Origin: Lichenicoccus sp965276875
GTDB taxonomy: Bacteria; Pseudomonadota; Alphaproteobacteria; Acetobacterales; Acetobacteraceae
NCBI RefSeq assembly: GCF_965276875.1
Contig: NZ_OZ255701.1
Location: 1,922,001 to 1,986,000, forward strand
Direction: 5' to 3'
DNA: 64,000 nucleotides
Positions within the stretch are counted from its first letter, which is position 1; every line of letters starts with the position of its first letter. The position numbers and the translations under genes were made by a program. The notes below the pieces were generated by a model that was not told where the DNA came from, ran no database searches, and was given only the letters and a program-made list of their open reading frames with translations. Of this stretch, positions 25,386 to 35,002 are shown piece by piece.

Positions 25386-26777
25386 TCAGCACCTGGTCCA
25401 GCGTGCCAGCACACTCTCGATATCGATGGCGATGCCGCCGAGCTGCTTGATACGATTGCAGTAGATCGGCCCGAGCAGGCCGGCGGCCACCAGGAACACC
25501 GCACCTGGGCGCGGCACTTGCAAGACGGCCAGGGTCTTCTCAAACCCTGCCGGATAATTGTCACGCCTCTGCTGCGGGCCGGGTACCAGATAGGTCACGG
25601 TCTCGCCCACCTGGCAGAAATGCCTGAGCTTTTCGGCGAGATCGCGGTTGCTGCCGACGAAGCCGAGGAACGGCTGTTCGGCGAGCAGCGGTCGCAGGAA
25701 CGGCATCGCCTCGTGCAACTCCCGGATTGCCTCGGGTCCGGCGCACAACTCAGAGCGGCGGCCCAACACGAGCCTCTGCATCTCGGCGAGGTAGCCGAAA
25801 TGCTCGTGCTCCAAGGCAAGGACGTCGCATCCGGGCAGTGCCACGACGTCCGCATCGGCAATGGCGGCGCACAGGTCGCGGATCACGGCCGCGGCCGGCG
25901 CCGCTCCGTTCGCTTCGATGACCGCGCCGAAAGCGTCCGTCCAGACTGAATTCACCACCGCCGACATCTCCTCGCGGCTGAAGGCGAGATGGTTGTGCAG
26001 GCCGCCATAGGTGACCAGGCGCGCATGGCCGTGGGCCAGCAGCAGGAGGCTGAAGGGTTGCCTGCAGGCTATCGCCTCTCTCAGGCACGCCGCGAGGCTG
26101 GCGGTGTCCAGCCAGGACGCGGATCGCTGGCGTGCGGCACTCTCGCGCAGCACCGCCTGCCGATCGAAACGCAGCGCCAATTTGGCGGCGACGAGATGCA
26201 CGAACGGGCTGAACGGCTCGCGCAGGCCGCGGGCGAACTCGACCAGCACCGGCTCGAAGCCCAGCAGCTCGTGATAGCCGCCGGTGACCGCAAGTGCGGT
26301 GGCGTAATTCCAAAGCGCGCTGTCCTGGTGCCCGAGGACCGGGGCCGCAATACGCAGGGTGGGCAGGGCTTCGAGAAACAATCCCTTGGCGCACAACGAG
26401 GCGCCGATCCGGTTGGCCAGCACGGCGTCGCCCGGCTCGTTGGCCAGCAGCATGCGGCGGCAGGCATCGAGACCCTCCGGCGCATTGCCGAGCGTCTCTG
26501 CAAGATCGGAGAACAGCCGCCACACCGGCAGGATATCCGGCCAGAGTGCGAGCGCACGACGGCAGGCCTCCTGCGCATGCGCGCTCTGACCGCGCGCCGC
26601 AAGCAGGCGCGCCTGCGCGAACCAGGTGGTCGCCTCCCCGGGCTGGCTTGCAACCAGGACGGCGATCACGGAAGCGGCGGCATCCAGATCGCCGCGGTCC
26701 AGCATCTGCTGCGCATCCTGAGCCGTCGCCGAGCCGCGTGTGCCGCCATAGCGGCTCAGATCGACGGGGCGCGCCAA
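25386..26777 (-). CDS. TPR protein with C-terminal GT-D-type glycosyltransferase domain
   Basis: 463 residues. Residues 15-200 are TPR-like helical repeats (for example RGDLDAAASVIAVLVASQPG). The C-terminal half resembles the GT-D fold: FSLLLLAHGHARLVTYGG near residue 235, then the family ending VFLVAAGLLGPIYCNRIK and GGIAIDIESVLARW near residues 425-460. TTG at 26777 is the start because GGAGGG lies six bases upstream and no ATG fits. No signal peptide is present. It probably adds a sugar to the polymer or to a protein; the TPR part may bind a partner. It is the downstream member of the GT61-GT61-GT-D series. Confidence 0.7.
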   Translation of the reverse strand: MARPVDLSRYGGTRGSATAQDAQQMLDRGDLDAAASVIAVLVASQPGEATTWFAQARLLAARGQSAHAQEACRRALALWPDILPVWRLFSDLAETLGNAPEGLDACRRMLLANEPGDAVLANRIGASLCAKGLFLEALPTLRIAAPVLGHQDSALWNYATALAVTGGYHELLGFEPVLVEFARGLREPFSPFVHLVAAKLALRFDRQAVLRESAARQRSASWLDTASLAACLREAIACRQPFSLLLLAHGHARLVTYGGLHNHLAFSREEMSAVVNSVWTDAFGAVIEANGAAPAAAVIRDLCAAIADADVVALPGCDVLALEHEHFGYLAEMQRLVLGRRSELCAGPEAIRELHEAMPFLRPLLAEQPFLGFVGSNRDLAEKLRHFCQVGETVTYLVPGPQQRRDNYPAGFEKTLAVLQVPRPGAVFLVAAGLLGPIYCNRIKQLGGIAIDIESVLARWTRC

Positions 26778-26807
26778 GCTCGGCCCTCCGGCGCCAGGGA
26801 CCGCACC

Positions 26808-27938
26808 CTAGTCAAGGCGTTCGTCCAGCTGATCAAACAGGCTACGGCTATCCGCGTGTGCGACCTCGGAACACTGAACCCCGGCATCATCCCAGACCCG
26901 GATGCGGTTCATGAAAACGTTGCGATGACCGCACAGCTCGCCGATCCTGAGCTGGATCGGATTGGTCATGCCGAGCGACGCCACGATCGTTCCCGCCTCC
27001 GAGACGAGTGCGGTGTGCATGCCCGAGCCGGCTTCGCCGACAATCCGGCGGGCGCCGGCGAACAGCGCGAACTGCTCGGTAAACGTAAGCGCCTCCGGCC
27101 GCACGACCTCGTAACCGCGCGCGGCGGCCAGCGTCTCAAGATGTTCGCGGCCATGCAAAACGCGATTTGACGTCAGGCCCTCGCCACTGCGCGAGACGAA
27201 AACATGCCGTACCGGCGCGCAGTCAGCCGGCTTGAGCCGATCGAACAGCTCGCGCACGAACGGGTGGAACACCCACTCGTCACTGTGACAGAAGCTCGGG
27301 ATGACGCATTGGGCAAGTAGCAGGCGGTCGCGGACGGGGTCGTAGCGCCGCAGCCGATGCTCCGGGATGGCGAAGACAAACTTGATCAGGCCGACCACCC
27401 AGGCCGGTGCGTCCGACGGCAGCGCCAGCAGGATGTCATCGAAGCAGTCGCCGAAGGTCTGCCGGGCGACCTCGATGCGCGGCAGGAATTCGACGATCCA
27501 GTGTCCCCATATACGATGGCCGGGACCGCAGACGACCATTACCGGACGCTTCTCGACCACGATGTTGGGGCGCCTGCACAAAAACGGGTTGGCGAAGGCG
27601 ATCCGGGTAATCCAGTCCAGCGATACCTTCGCGGTCTCGGACCCGTCATGGATGAAGCGGGAATCGTAGAGCGCATAGCCTGGCCCGACCAGTTCGACGC
27701 CACGCAGCAGATGACAGCCAATCCCGTCCAGCATTGCCGGCACCGGCTTCCAGTGTTTTGCCGTTTGCCAGCGTGCCTCGGGGTCGTTCTCCAGCACATC
27801 GATCGGCAAGGTCGGGCTGGGTGCCGCCGGGGGCCTGATCTGCACAAAGCCGGACCAGTCGCGCAAGGCGCGCTCGGTGTCGAGCGGTGCGGAGAGGTTT
27901 GCCAGCGGGGTCTGCTGGATCGTGAACACCACCCTCAT
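26808..27938 (-). CDS. GT61-family glycosyltransferase (DUF563), copy A
   Basis: 376 residues. The family motifs are all present: WGHWIVEFLPRIEVAR near residue 145, RHVFVSRSGEG near residue 245, and GEAGSGMHTALVSEAGT near residue 300. GT61 proteins are mostly inverting enzymes that transfer pentoses such as xylose or arabinose, or GlcNAc. The start overlaps the stop of copy B by four bases (ATGA). The two copies share the same motif order but are clearly diverged, so the duplication is old. Substrate unknown; a pentosyltransferase would suit a locus that may make arabinose donors. Confidence 0.85.
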   Translation of the reverse strand: MRVVFTIQQTPLANLSAPLDTERALRDWSGFVQIRPPAAPSPTLPIDVLENDPEARWQTAKHWKPVPAMLDGIGCHLLRGVELVGPGYALYDSRFIHDGSETAKVSLDWITRIAFANPFLCRRPNIVVEKRPVMVVCGPGHRIWGHWIVEFLPRIEVARQTFGDCFDDILLALPSDAPAWVVGLIKFVFAIPEHRLRRYDPVRDRLLLAQCVIPSFCHSDEWVFHPFVRELFDRLKPADCAPVRHVFVSRSGEGLTSNRVLHGREHLETLAAARGYEVVRPEALTFTEQFALFAGARRIVGEAGSGMHTALVSEAGTIVASLGMTNPIQLRIGELCGHRNVFMNRIRVWDDAGVQCSEVAHADSRSLFDQLDERLD

Positions 27939-29098
27939 TGCAGGACGGATTGATCGTGCAGCGACACCACCTGAGCCAGCAGCGCCTCGATCCTGTCACT
28001 TGCGATGCGAAACAGCTGCGCGCCATCGTCGCCGCGGCCGAGTGCTTCGGGAATGACGTAGAGCACAGTCTGGCTCATCAGGGCCGCGACGCGATGCTGG
28101 ATCGAGTTGATGCAGCCAACCGAGCCGACGACGATCCCCGGTGCCGAGAACAGCGAGTTGTGCAGGCCGGATCCGAACTCGCCCACGATCGCGCCGGCCT
28201 GCGCAAACAGGGCATATTGCTCGGCGACACTGTGCTCCTCCGGACAGACGACCTCAAAGCCCAGGCGCACCGCCGCCGCCTCGAGATGTCCGCGGCCGTC
28301 GAGGCGCTTGAGCACGCCGCGCGTGCGGTCCTCGAAATTCCGGCGCGAGATACAAAGTCGGCGCGACCGATCGGCTGGTCGCATACCGCGCGGGCGCGCG
28401 TAGAATTCACGCACGAAGCTGTGGAAGAAGTAGCCGCTGCCGGAATGGCCGAAGGTCGGCACGCATAGCCTGCGACACAGCAGCGTCTCGCGGTGCATAT
28501 CGTAGCGCAGGATTTGTTCTGCGGGAATTTGCAGGTGAAATTCCAGGAGCTGCTCGGCCCATCGCGGCACATGATCGGCCAGCGCGATGCGCATCTGCGC
28601 AAACGCCGGCCCGAGCAGGTCGCGGGCGATGGCCGCGCGCGGCAGGAAGTCCACGATCCAATGGCCGAAGACCGGGCTGCCGGGGCCCACGATCTCAAGA
28701 ACCGGCGCCTCGATCACGCGGCTGGCCCGGTGCGACGATCCGGCCGGGGTGAAATCCGGCTTTGCTCCGAGCTCGTCGCGCGCCACCCGTGAGAGATAGG
28801 CATCCTGCTGCAGCAGCCGTCCCTTGCTGAAGGCGTAACCCTGCCCGGTGATGAGCCCGTCCGCCACGAAGTGGCAGCCGAGCGGATGGACGGGGCTGGT
28901 CTCGTCGTAGCCGCTCTTCAGCCACGCCGACAGCGCCATGTCGTGGGTCGGAACAAACGGCAGCGGCTGGCGGGAGTGCTCGCCGGGATGCAGCAGAACG
29001 AAGCCGCTCCAGTCGCGCCAAGCCTGCGCCAAAGAGACGGTCTTGTGCAGGTCCCAAACCGAAACCGCATCCTGGCTTGGGGTCGTCTCGGGCTTCAC
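27935..29098 (-). CDS. GT61-family glycosyltransferase (DUF563), copy B
   Basis: 387 residues, paralogous to the gene downstream. Motifs are GHWIVDFLPRAAIARDLL near residue 150, RRLCISRRNFEDRTRG near residue 250 and GEFGSGLHNSLFSAPG near residue 315. The start is a GTG at 29098 with AGGT eight bases before it. It leads a three-gene minus-strand unit with copy A and the TPR/GT-D gene. The N-terminal 90 residues, with repeated RDWSGFVLLHPG-like segments, are also shared with copy A (RDWSGFVQIRPP), which confirms common descent. Confidence 0.85.
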   Translation of the reverse strand: MKPETTPSQDAVSVWDLHKTVSLAQAWRDWSGFVLLHPGEHSRQPLPFVPTHDMALSAWLKSGYDETSPVHPLGCHFVADGLITGQGYAFSKGRLLQQDAYLSRVARDELGAKPDFTPAGSSHRASRVIEAPVLEIVGPGSPVFGHWIVDFLPRAAIARDLLGPAFAQMRIALADHVPRWAEQLLEFHLQIPAEQILRYDMHRETLLCRRLCVPTFGHSGSGYFFHSFVREFYARPRGMRPADRSRRLCISRRNFEDRTRGVLKRLDGRGHLEAAAVRLGFEVVCPEEHSVAEQYALFAQAGAIVGEFGSGLHNSLFSAPGIVVGSVGCINSIQHRVAALMSQTVLYVIPEALGRGDDGAQLFRIASDRIEALLAQVVSLHDQSVLQ

Positions 29099-29223
29099 AC
29101 TGCGACCTGAATCGACCGTCCACCATATCGGGATCGCAATGCTACAAAATCCCTCACCGGCGCATCAAGCATAAACCGGATGCGCTCAGGAATGAGACGG
29201 TTGTCGCGCGCCGCAACCAGCCC

Positions 29224-30726
29224 TTACATCACATTGCCGCTGAGGATGAAGCTGGACGCGGTATCGATGAAAAGTTGCGCGGTTGCATACTGCCCCGAGG
29301 TCTTGGTGGCGTTGCCGATGGCGTGGGTGGCGATGCCACTGGCACCGGCAAAGGTCACTGCGGCGGTGGTCTCCTGGATCACAGTAATCTTGCAGCCGAC
29401 CGGCAATGACGACGGCACCGTCCAGGTGGCGGCGACAGCCGAATTGTCGAGCAGGGTGGTGCCGCAATCGCTGGCCTGGAAGCTGTAGCTGGATTGGCTG
29501 TTCGATGTCACCGGGTTTGTCTGCATGCGGGCCGCGCTGAAGTTCGCCGTGCCGAGGAAGCTCGGCGAGGTGATCGGTGCGGCGCCGCTGACGTCGGCAA
29601 CCCCGAGTTGCCGCCAGGTCGGCGCACCACCCGCGGCCGGGGCCGCAAGCACGCTCGACGCCGGTTGCGTCGCCGTCAGGGTGATCGACGGCGCGATCAC
29701 ATGACCGTCCTGTGCGACGCCGAAGATGGGGACCCGGCTCATGTCGTTGCGTGGATCGTCCCAATAGCCAAAGGCATAGCCGTCGCTTCGTACCGACGTC
29801 TGGAACGTATCGTAGGCGACATAGAATTTGCCGGAATTGATGCCGCCGAACACCTCGACCCCCTCGCCCACATCGTTGGGACCGACATTGTCCAGATGCA
29901 GCACGCGCTTGCTGGCGGCCTTGCTGGTCTGCGGCGTGTAGGAGCCGGCATTGTTGATCTCGAACTCCGCGACGTTGGCGTTGCCGTCGCTGCCGGCAGG
30001 GAACGAAACTTCCCCATGATAGCCGTATAGCCTGGCGGTGGTGTCGGCCGAGCCCGAAGCCTGTACCTGCGATTCATAGCCGACCACATCCTTGGCGTAG
30101 AGGATGCTGTCCGTGAGGCTGCCCACGGTATAGGTCGAGGGATCGAGGCTGGTGATACGGGTGTAAAAGCCGTTCTTCTGATAGCCGGCGGTTTGCGGAG
30201 ATTGGTTATAGAGTGCGTAGGCGGCGACGCCGTTTTCGTTGAAGTCGGCGGACGACGTCTTCGAATAGGTGACGTTGTTGTAGGTTGCGGTGTCGAGCAG
30301 TCCCTGCACGCCGCCGGAGACAATGGCGGAGCCCGGACCGTAGCGCCAGGTATTGGTATTGACGGTGTAGATGAGCTGGCCACCGAGGTTGAGCCTGCAT
30401 CCCGCCGGGATGACAATGTCGGCGGCGCCCGCGGCTTGGCCGGCAGCTTGCGCCCGTGTCAGCGCGGCATAGTCGTTGGTGACACCGTCACAGGCGGCGC
30501 CGAAATCCTTGACGTTGAGCGTGTCGGCGAAACGGGCGGCAAGCGTGCGGGACGCGGTCGTCCCGGCCGCTACGACCGTCGTAGTACTGGTGTCGCGGTA
30601 TTGCGAAAGCAGGTTGACCTGCCCCGCGGCCAAAAGGTTCTGCAAAGTGATGGGGCTCAGACCATCCGCTTGGGCGGCCCCGCTGGCGAGACCAATATAA
30701 GCCAGGATCAGCAGAAATCTGCGCAT
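29224..30726 (-). CDS. Secreted tailspike-like protein with pectate-lyase-type N-terminal motif
   Basis: 500 residues. A signal peptide covers residues 1-20 (RRFLLILAYIGLASGAAQA). DTLNVKDFGAACDGVTNDYA near residue 70 is the classic entry motif of phage tailspikes and pectate-lyase-3 beta-helices (NVKDFGA-GDG-NDT/D). The rest is Gly/Ser/Thr/Asn-rich with beta-strand periodicity. The C-terminal 100 residues resemble tail-fibre end domains (TLLDNSAVAATWTVPSSLPV, then ITVIQET). The ATG at 30726 is chosen for the signal peptide. It may bind or cut the polysaccharide made here. No catalytic residues can be named. A phage-derived or borrowed domain is likely. Confidence 0.65.
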   Translation of the reverse strand: MRRFLLILAYIGLASGAAQADGLSPITLQNLLAAGQVNLLSQYRDTSTTTVVAAGTTASRTLAARFADTLNVKDFGAACDGVTNDYAALTRAQAAGQAAGAADIVIPAGCRLNLGGQLIYTVNTNTWRYGPGSAIVSGGVQGLLDTATYNNVTYSKTSSADFNENGVAAYALYNQSPQTAGYQKNGFYTRITSLDPSTYTVGSLTDSILYAKDVVGYESQVQASGSADTTARLYGYHGEVSFPAGSDGNANVAEFEINNAGSYTPQTSKAASKRVLHLDNVGPNDVGEGVEVFGGINSGKFYVAYDTFQTSVRSDGYAFGYWDDPRNDMSRVPIFGVAQDGHVIAPSITLTATQPASSVLAAPAAGGAPTWRQLGVADVSGAAPITSPSFLGTANFSAARMQTNPVTSNSQSSYSFQASDCGTTLLDNSAVAATWTVPSSLPVGCKITVIQETTAAVTFAGASGIATHAIGNATKTSGQYATAQLFIDTASSFILSGNVM

Positions 30727-30789
30727 GCACGCCGCACCCGTTACATTTTCGGCATGATCTCCTGTCCCCAATATCGCGCGCAAGCATTC

Positions 30790-33072
30790 TCAGGCGGGCA
30801 GGCGATGCACCCGCACCGGGATCGATTTCGAGGCCGGCGTCTTGCTGCCCGTGGCATAGTGCCAGATCGGGATCAGAACGTTGGCTTCTGGGAAGTAGGT
30901 GCCGATGCAGCCGACCGGCACATCGTAGGGAACCACACGCAAGCCGGGCAGTTCGCGGGCAATGTCGTCCTTCGCCTCCGTGGCGAGGGTGACGATTTCT
31001 CCGTCGCGCAGACCCAGCCGTTCGATGTCGTCGCGGTGCATCAGCACCACCATGCGGGTGCCTTTGATGCCGCGAAAGCGGTCGTCATAGCCATAGACGG
31101 TGGTGTTGAACTGGTCGTTGCTGCGCAGGGTCATCATGCGCAACACGTCGGGGTCCAGCTCGGGCATGCCGGGATCCTCGATCAGGCTCTCCGGTGTGAC
31201 GAAGTTGGCCTTCTTGGTGTCGGTCTGCCATTGCCGCTCGCGGGCCGCAATCGGACGATGAAAGCCGCCCGGCTCCCACATGCGACGATCATAATCATGG
31301 AACACCTCCGGATAGGTCTTCCCGATCGCGGCCCGAATTTGGCTGTAGTCGGCTGCCCAGGCGTCCCAGGGCACCTTGGCGTTGGCGCCCCCGACGGTGG
31401 CTTTCGCCATCCGAATCACCAGATCCACCTCGCCGAGCAGGTGCCGGCTTGCCGGCGTGCGTATACCGCGCGAGCCGTGCACGCAGGCCAGGCTGTCCTC
31501 CATCGACAGCGACTGCGGCAGTCCGCCCTGCGAATCGACCTCGATTCGGCTCTTCACCGGCAGGATGTAGCTGATTTCGCCATGCACCAGATGGCTGCGG
31601 TTGAGCTTGGTGGCGATGTTCACGGTTAGACGGATCTTGCGCCAGGCCGGCTCCATGCGGCCGTGATCCGGGATCGCACGGACGAAGTTACCGCCCAACA
31701 TGACGAAGGCGCGGATCTTGCCTTCGAGGATCCGCTCGCAGGCTTCAACCGTATTGAGCCCGGTTTCGCGCGGCGGCTCGAAGCCGTACTGCTCGGCCAG
31801 CCGGTCCATCGGCACCAGCTCGGGCTTCTCGGAGATGCCGACGGTGCGCTGGCCCTGCACGTTGGAGTGGCCGCGCACCGGGCAGACGCCGGCACCCGGT
31901 TTGCCGATATTGCCACGCAGCAGCAGCAGGTTGACCACCATCCGCACGGTATCGACGCCGGCTTCGTGCTGGGTCAAACCCATGCCGTAGATCGCGATCG
32001 CGGATCCCGCGCGCGCGTAGATCTGGGCGGTCGACTCCATTGCCGCGCGCGCGAGACCCGACTGGCGCTCCAACGCCTCCCACTGCTGCGTGCCGAGCCA
32101 GGCGATGAAGCCATCAAGCCCGTGCGTGTGCTCGGCGATGAACGCATGGTCGATCCCATCCATCGCAACGAGCGCCTTGCAGATCCCGCTCAGTGCCGCG
32201 AGGTCGCCGCCGGTGCGGACCTGATGATAGTGCGAACTGATCCGGGTCGAGGCGCCGCTGAGCATCTCAGTGGGCGATTGCGGATTGAGGAACCGCTCCA
32301 ACCCGCGCTCACGCAGCGGGTTGTAGGTGATGATCGGCACGCCGCGCTCGGCCGCCGCCTGCAGCGGATGCAGCATGCGCGGGCTATTGCTGCCCGGGTT
32401 CTGGCCGAAGAACAGGATGCATTCGGTGTGGGCGAAATCGTCCAGGGTGACGGTGCCGACCGGCACGCCGATGCTCTGCGGCAGTGCCACCGAGGTGGTC
32501 TCGTGGCACATGTTCGAGCTGTCCGGCAGGTTGTTGTTGCCGTAGAGGCGCGCGAACAGGCCATAGACATAGCTCGCCTCGTTCGAGGTGCGCCCGGAGC
32601 TGTAGAACACGGTGTCGCGCTTGTCCTCGACCGCGCGCAGTTCGCGTCCGATCTCCTCGAAGGCGGCCTCCCACGACACCGGCCGATAGGTGTCGGAGGC
32701 GGCATCGTAGCGCACCGGATGGGTCAGCCGTCCGGTCTGTTCGAGCTGGTATTCATCCCAGCCCAGCAGTTCGGTGACGGTGTTGCGGGCCAGGAACTCT
32801 GGCGTGCAGCGATGACTGGTGAGGTCCCAGGCAGTGGCCTTGACGCCGTTCTCGCAGAACTCAAAGGCGAGCGGCTTGGCCGGCTTCGACCAGGCGCAAC
32901 TGACGCATTGATAGCCATCGACCTTGTTCTGACGCAGCAGGGTCAGCGCGCCGCTGCCGACCACCCCCTCGCGACGCAGGATGTTGACCACCGAGCGCGC
33001 GGAGCCCCAGCCGCCGGATGGCATCTCATAAGGCTTGAAGGAAACGGGTGGGGGTGACGCTGGACGATCCAT
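30790..33072 (-). CDS. YdeP/FdhF-type molybdopterin oxidoreductase
   Basis: 760 residues. It matches the cytoplasmic formate-dehydrogenase-like YdeP group. The N-terminus YQCVSCAWSKP near residue 54 replaces the usual four-cysteine iron-sulfur motif. The molybdopterin regions follow: SSGRTSNEASYVYGLFAR near residue 155, FFGQNPGSNSPRM near residue 222, GAGVCPVRGHSNVQGQRT near residue 390 and the C-terminal nucleotide-binding domain from about 650 (DQFNTTVYGYDDRFRG). No signal peptide or TAT motif is seen. Family members are linked to acid resistance and formate or unknown substrates. No partner subunit or chaperone gene is adjacent. The start codon is ATG. Confidence 0.9.
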   Translation of the reverse strand: MDRPASPPPVSFKPYEMPSGGWGSARSVVNILRREGVVGSGALTLLRQNKVDGYQCVSCAWSKPAKPLAFEFCENGVKATAWDLTSHRCTPEFLARNTVTELLGWDEYQLEQTGRLTHPVRYDAASDTYRPVSWEAAFEEIGRELRAVEDKRDTVFYSSGRTSNEASYVYGLFARLYGNNNLPDSSNMCHETTSVALPQSIGVPVGTVTLDDFAHTECILFFGQNPGSNSPRMLHPLQAAAERGVPIITYNPLRERGLERFLNPQSPTEMLSGASTRISSHYHQVRTGGDLAALSGICKALVAMDGIDHAFIAEHTHGLDGFIAWLGTQQWEALERQSGLARAAMESTAQIYARAGSAIAIYGMGLTQHEAGVDTVRMVVNLLLLRGNIGKPGAGVCPVRGHSNVQGQRTVGISEKPELVPMDRLAEQYGFEPPRETGLNTVEACERILEGKIRAFVMLGGNFVRAIPDHGRMEPAWRKIRLTVNIATKLNRSHLVHGEISYILPVKSRIEVDSQGGLPQSLSMEDSLACVHGSRGIRTPASRHLLGEVDLVIRMAKATVGGANAKVPWDAWAADYSQIRAAIGKTYPEVFHDYDRRMWEPGGFHRPIAARERQWQTDTKKANFVTPESLIEDPGMPELDPDVLRMMTLRSNDQFNTTVYGYDDRFRGIKGTRMVVLMHRDDIERLGLRDGEIVTLATEAKDDIARELPGLRVVPYDVPVGCIGTYFPEANVLIPIWHYATGSKTPASKSIPVRVHRLPA

Positions 33073-33202
33073 TGCTGCGGCTCCGGTTGCAATGATGCTC
33101 CCCTGTCAAGAACGCTGGCGGCGGGGGGTTTCCAGCACCGTCCAAGCGCAACCCGTATTTGCCCTGAGGTGTTGGCCTCTAATTGACCCTCAGGAGCGCG
33201 CC

Positions 33203-33421
33203 ATGGTCGGCAAGGACTACATGCTTGAACAGCCGCCAGCGCCGCCGGCGTGGAGGCAGTTTATCGATCTCGAAGTCATCCCGGCCTGCGCCAATGCTTT
33301 CGGGGCGGCGGAAGGCGTGCTCGAGCGCATTGCGGTGCAAGGCAGGACGCGCCCGCTTGGTGCGCTGCGGGTGGCGTTCGGCATCGGCATGGGGCTCGGC
33401 ACGCTGCTCCGCCGTCGGTAA
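33203..33421 (+). CDS. Small conserved-looking protein of unknown function
   Basis: 72 residues. An AGGAG site sits six bases before the ATG. The sequence is a soluble N-terminal half (QFIDLEVIPACANAFGAAEG) and a C-terminus with a short hydrophobic stretch (LRVAFGIGMGLGTLLRRR) that could be a membrane-contacting helix. No domain is recognised. It ends exactly at the base before the convergent dnaB stop. A seven-base inverted repeat (CCTGAGG at 33163, CCTCAGG at 33188) overlaps the ribosome site. Confidence 0.6.
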   Translation: MVGKDYMLEQPPAPPAWRQFIDLEVIPACANAFGAAEGVLERIAVQGRTRPLGALRVAFGIGMGLGTLLRRR

Positions 33422-34915
33422 TCAGCCTCTGATGCTTTCGTGCACCAGATCGATGTCGGTGAAGCGGAAAAACTCCCCCTCGAAATACAGATCTAGCTTG
33501 CCGGTCGGGCCGTGCCGCTGCTTCTCCAGCAGCAGCTCCGCCTTGTTGTGCACCTGCTCCATGTCGCGCTGCCACTTGTCCAATGCGGTCTGGTACTTGT
33601 CCTCACTGTCATAGGCCATCTGCTTGGGGGCGCGCTGTTGCAGGTAGTACTCGTCGCGATAGATGAACATCACCGCGTCCGCGTCCTGCTCGATCGAGCC
33701 TGACTCGCGCAGGTCCGAGAGCTGCGGCCGCTTATCCTCGCGGCTCTCCACCGAGCGAGACAGCTGGCTCAGCGCCAGGACCGGCACCTCCAGCTCCTTG
33801 GCGATCGCCTTAAGCCCCTGGGTGATTTGGCTCACCTCCTGCACCCGGCTCTCCGGGCGTGTGCCGACCGTGGGCCGCATCAGTTGCAGGTAGTCCACCA
33901 CCACCAGGCTCAGCCCCTTGGTGCGGGCCAGCCTGCGGCAGCGGGTGCGCATCGCCGACAACGTGAGCGCCGGGGTGTCGTCGATATGCAGCGGCAGGCT
34001 GGCCAGCTCGCGCGAGACCTGGATGAAGCGGTCGAACTCGCGCTGGCCGATCTCGCCGCGGCGTATCCGCTCGCCGGAGACGCGGCTCTCCTCGGACAGC
34101 AGACGGGTCGCGAGCTGCTCGGCGCTCATCTCCAGCGAGAAGATCGCAACGGACCCCTTGGTCTCGGCCCCCTTCGCCTGCGACTCCGCCATCAGCGCGC
34201 GCGCGGCGCCAAACGCGATCTTCATGGCCAGCGCGCTCTTGCCCATGCCGGGCCGGCCGGCCAGGATCAGCAGGTCGGAGGCGTGCATTCCACCCGTTTT
34301 TTTGTCGAGGTCGCGCAGGCCGGTGGTCAGGCCGGCAACCGCGCCTGAACGGTGAAAGGCGCGCTCGGCGATGGTGATGGCATCGGTGAGCGCACGCTCG
34401 AAGGTGATGAAGCCGCCATCCTGGCCACGATCGGTGGCAAGCTTGAACAGTGCCTCCTCGCCCGCCTCGATCTGCTTTGCGCCGTCCAGCTCCGGCTCGG
34501 CGCCGAACGCGTTGTTGACCACGGTCTCGCCGATATCGATCAACTGCCGTCGCAGCCAGGCATCGTGAATGGCACGGCCATACTCGCCGGCATTGATGAT
34601 GCCGACCATCGCCGTCAGCAACTGCCCGAGATAGGCGGCACCCCCGACCTCGTCGAGCAGTCCGGAATGCTCGAATTCGGCGCGCAAGGTCACTGCATCG
34701 GCGAGCTGCCCCGCCTCGACGCGGCGCGTGATCGCCTGGAAGATGCGGCCATGCAGCGCATCGGCGAAATGCTCGGGTGCGAGAAACTCGCTGACCCGGT
34801 CATAGGCCTTGTTGTTGGCGAGCAACGCGCCAAGCAACGCCTGCTCAGCCTGCGCATTGGACGGCGGCAGCCTTTGCGAGAGGCCGAATATGCCTTTGGG
34901 TTCGATCTGGTTCAC
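33422..34915 (-). CDS. dnaB: Replicative DNA helicase DnaB
   Basis: 497 residues, normal length. The N-terminal primase-interacting domain (PPSNAQAEQALLGALL near residue 15) is followed by the RecA-type ATPase with Walker A GRPGMGKSALAM near residue 222 and Walker B SLVVVDYLQLM near residue 340. QLSRSVESREDKRPQLSDLR near residue 385 carries the arginine-finger region. No intein is present. The start codon is GTG. It unwinds DNA at the fork as a hexamer. It is transcribed toward the small plus-strand gene and has no obvious operon partner. Confidence 0.97.
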   Translation of the reverse strand: MNQIEPKGIFGLSQRLPPSNAQAEQALLGALLANNKAYDRVSEFLAPEHFADALHGRIFQAITRRVEAGQLADAVTLRAEFEHSGLLDEVGGAAYLGQLLTAMVGIINAGEYGRAIHDAWLRRQLIDIGETVVNNAFGAEPELDGAKQIEAGEEALFKLATDRGQDGGFITFERALTDAITIAERAFHRSGAVAGLTTGLRDLDKKTGGMHASDLLILAGRPGMGKSALAMKIAFGAARALMAESQAKGAETKGSVAIFSLEMSAEQLATRLLSEESRVSGERIRRGEIGQREFDRFIQVSRELASLPLHIDDTPALTLSAMRTRCRRLARTKGLSLVVVDYLQLMRPTVGTRPESRVQEVSQITQGLKAIAKELEVPVLALSQLSRSVESREDKRPQLSDLRESGSIEQDADAVMFIYRDEYYLQQRAPKQMAYDSEDKYQTALDKWQRDMEQVHNKAELLLEKQRHGPTGKLDLYFEGEFFRFTDIDLVHESIRG

Positions 34916-35002
34916 GCGCCCACCCTAGACCCTGGGGCGCTTCTCACCAGCCTCCCTTAGCCTGTGGATTGCGGGGAAGCTGGGGCTAAGCAAGGCCAAA
35001 GG

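Noticed and set aside
30193..33057. Long plus-strand frames across the tailspike-like and YdeP genes
   Set aside because: Antisense to genes with strong motifs; no start signals.
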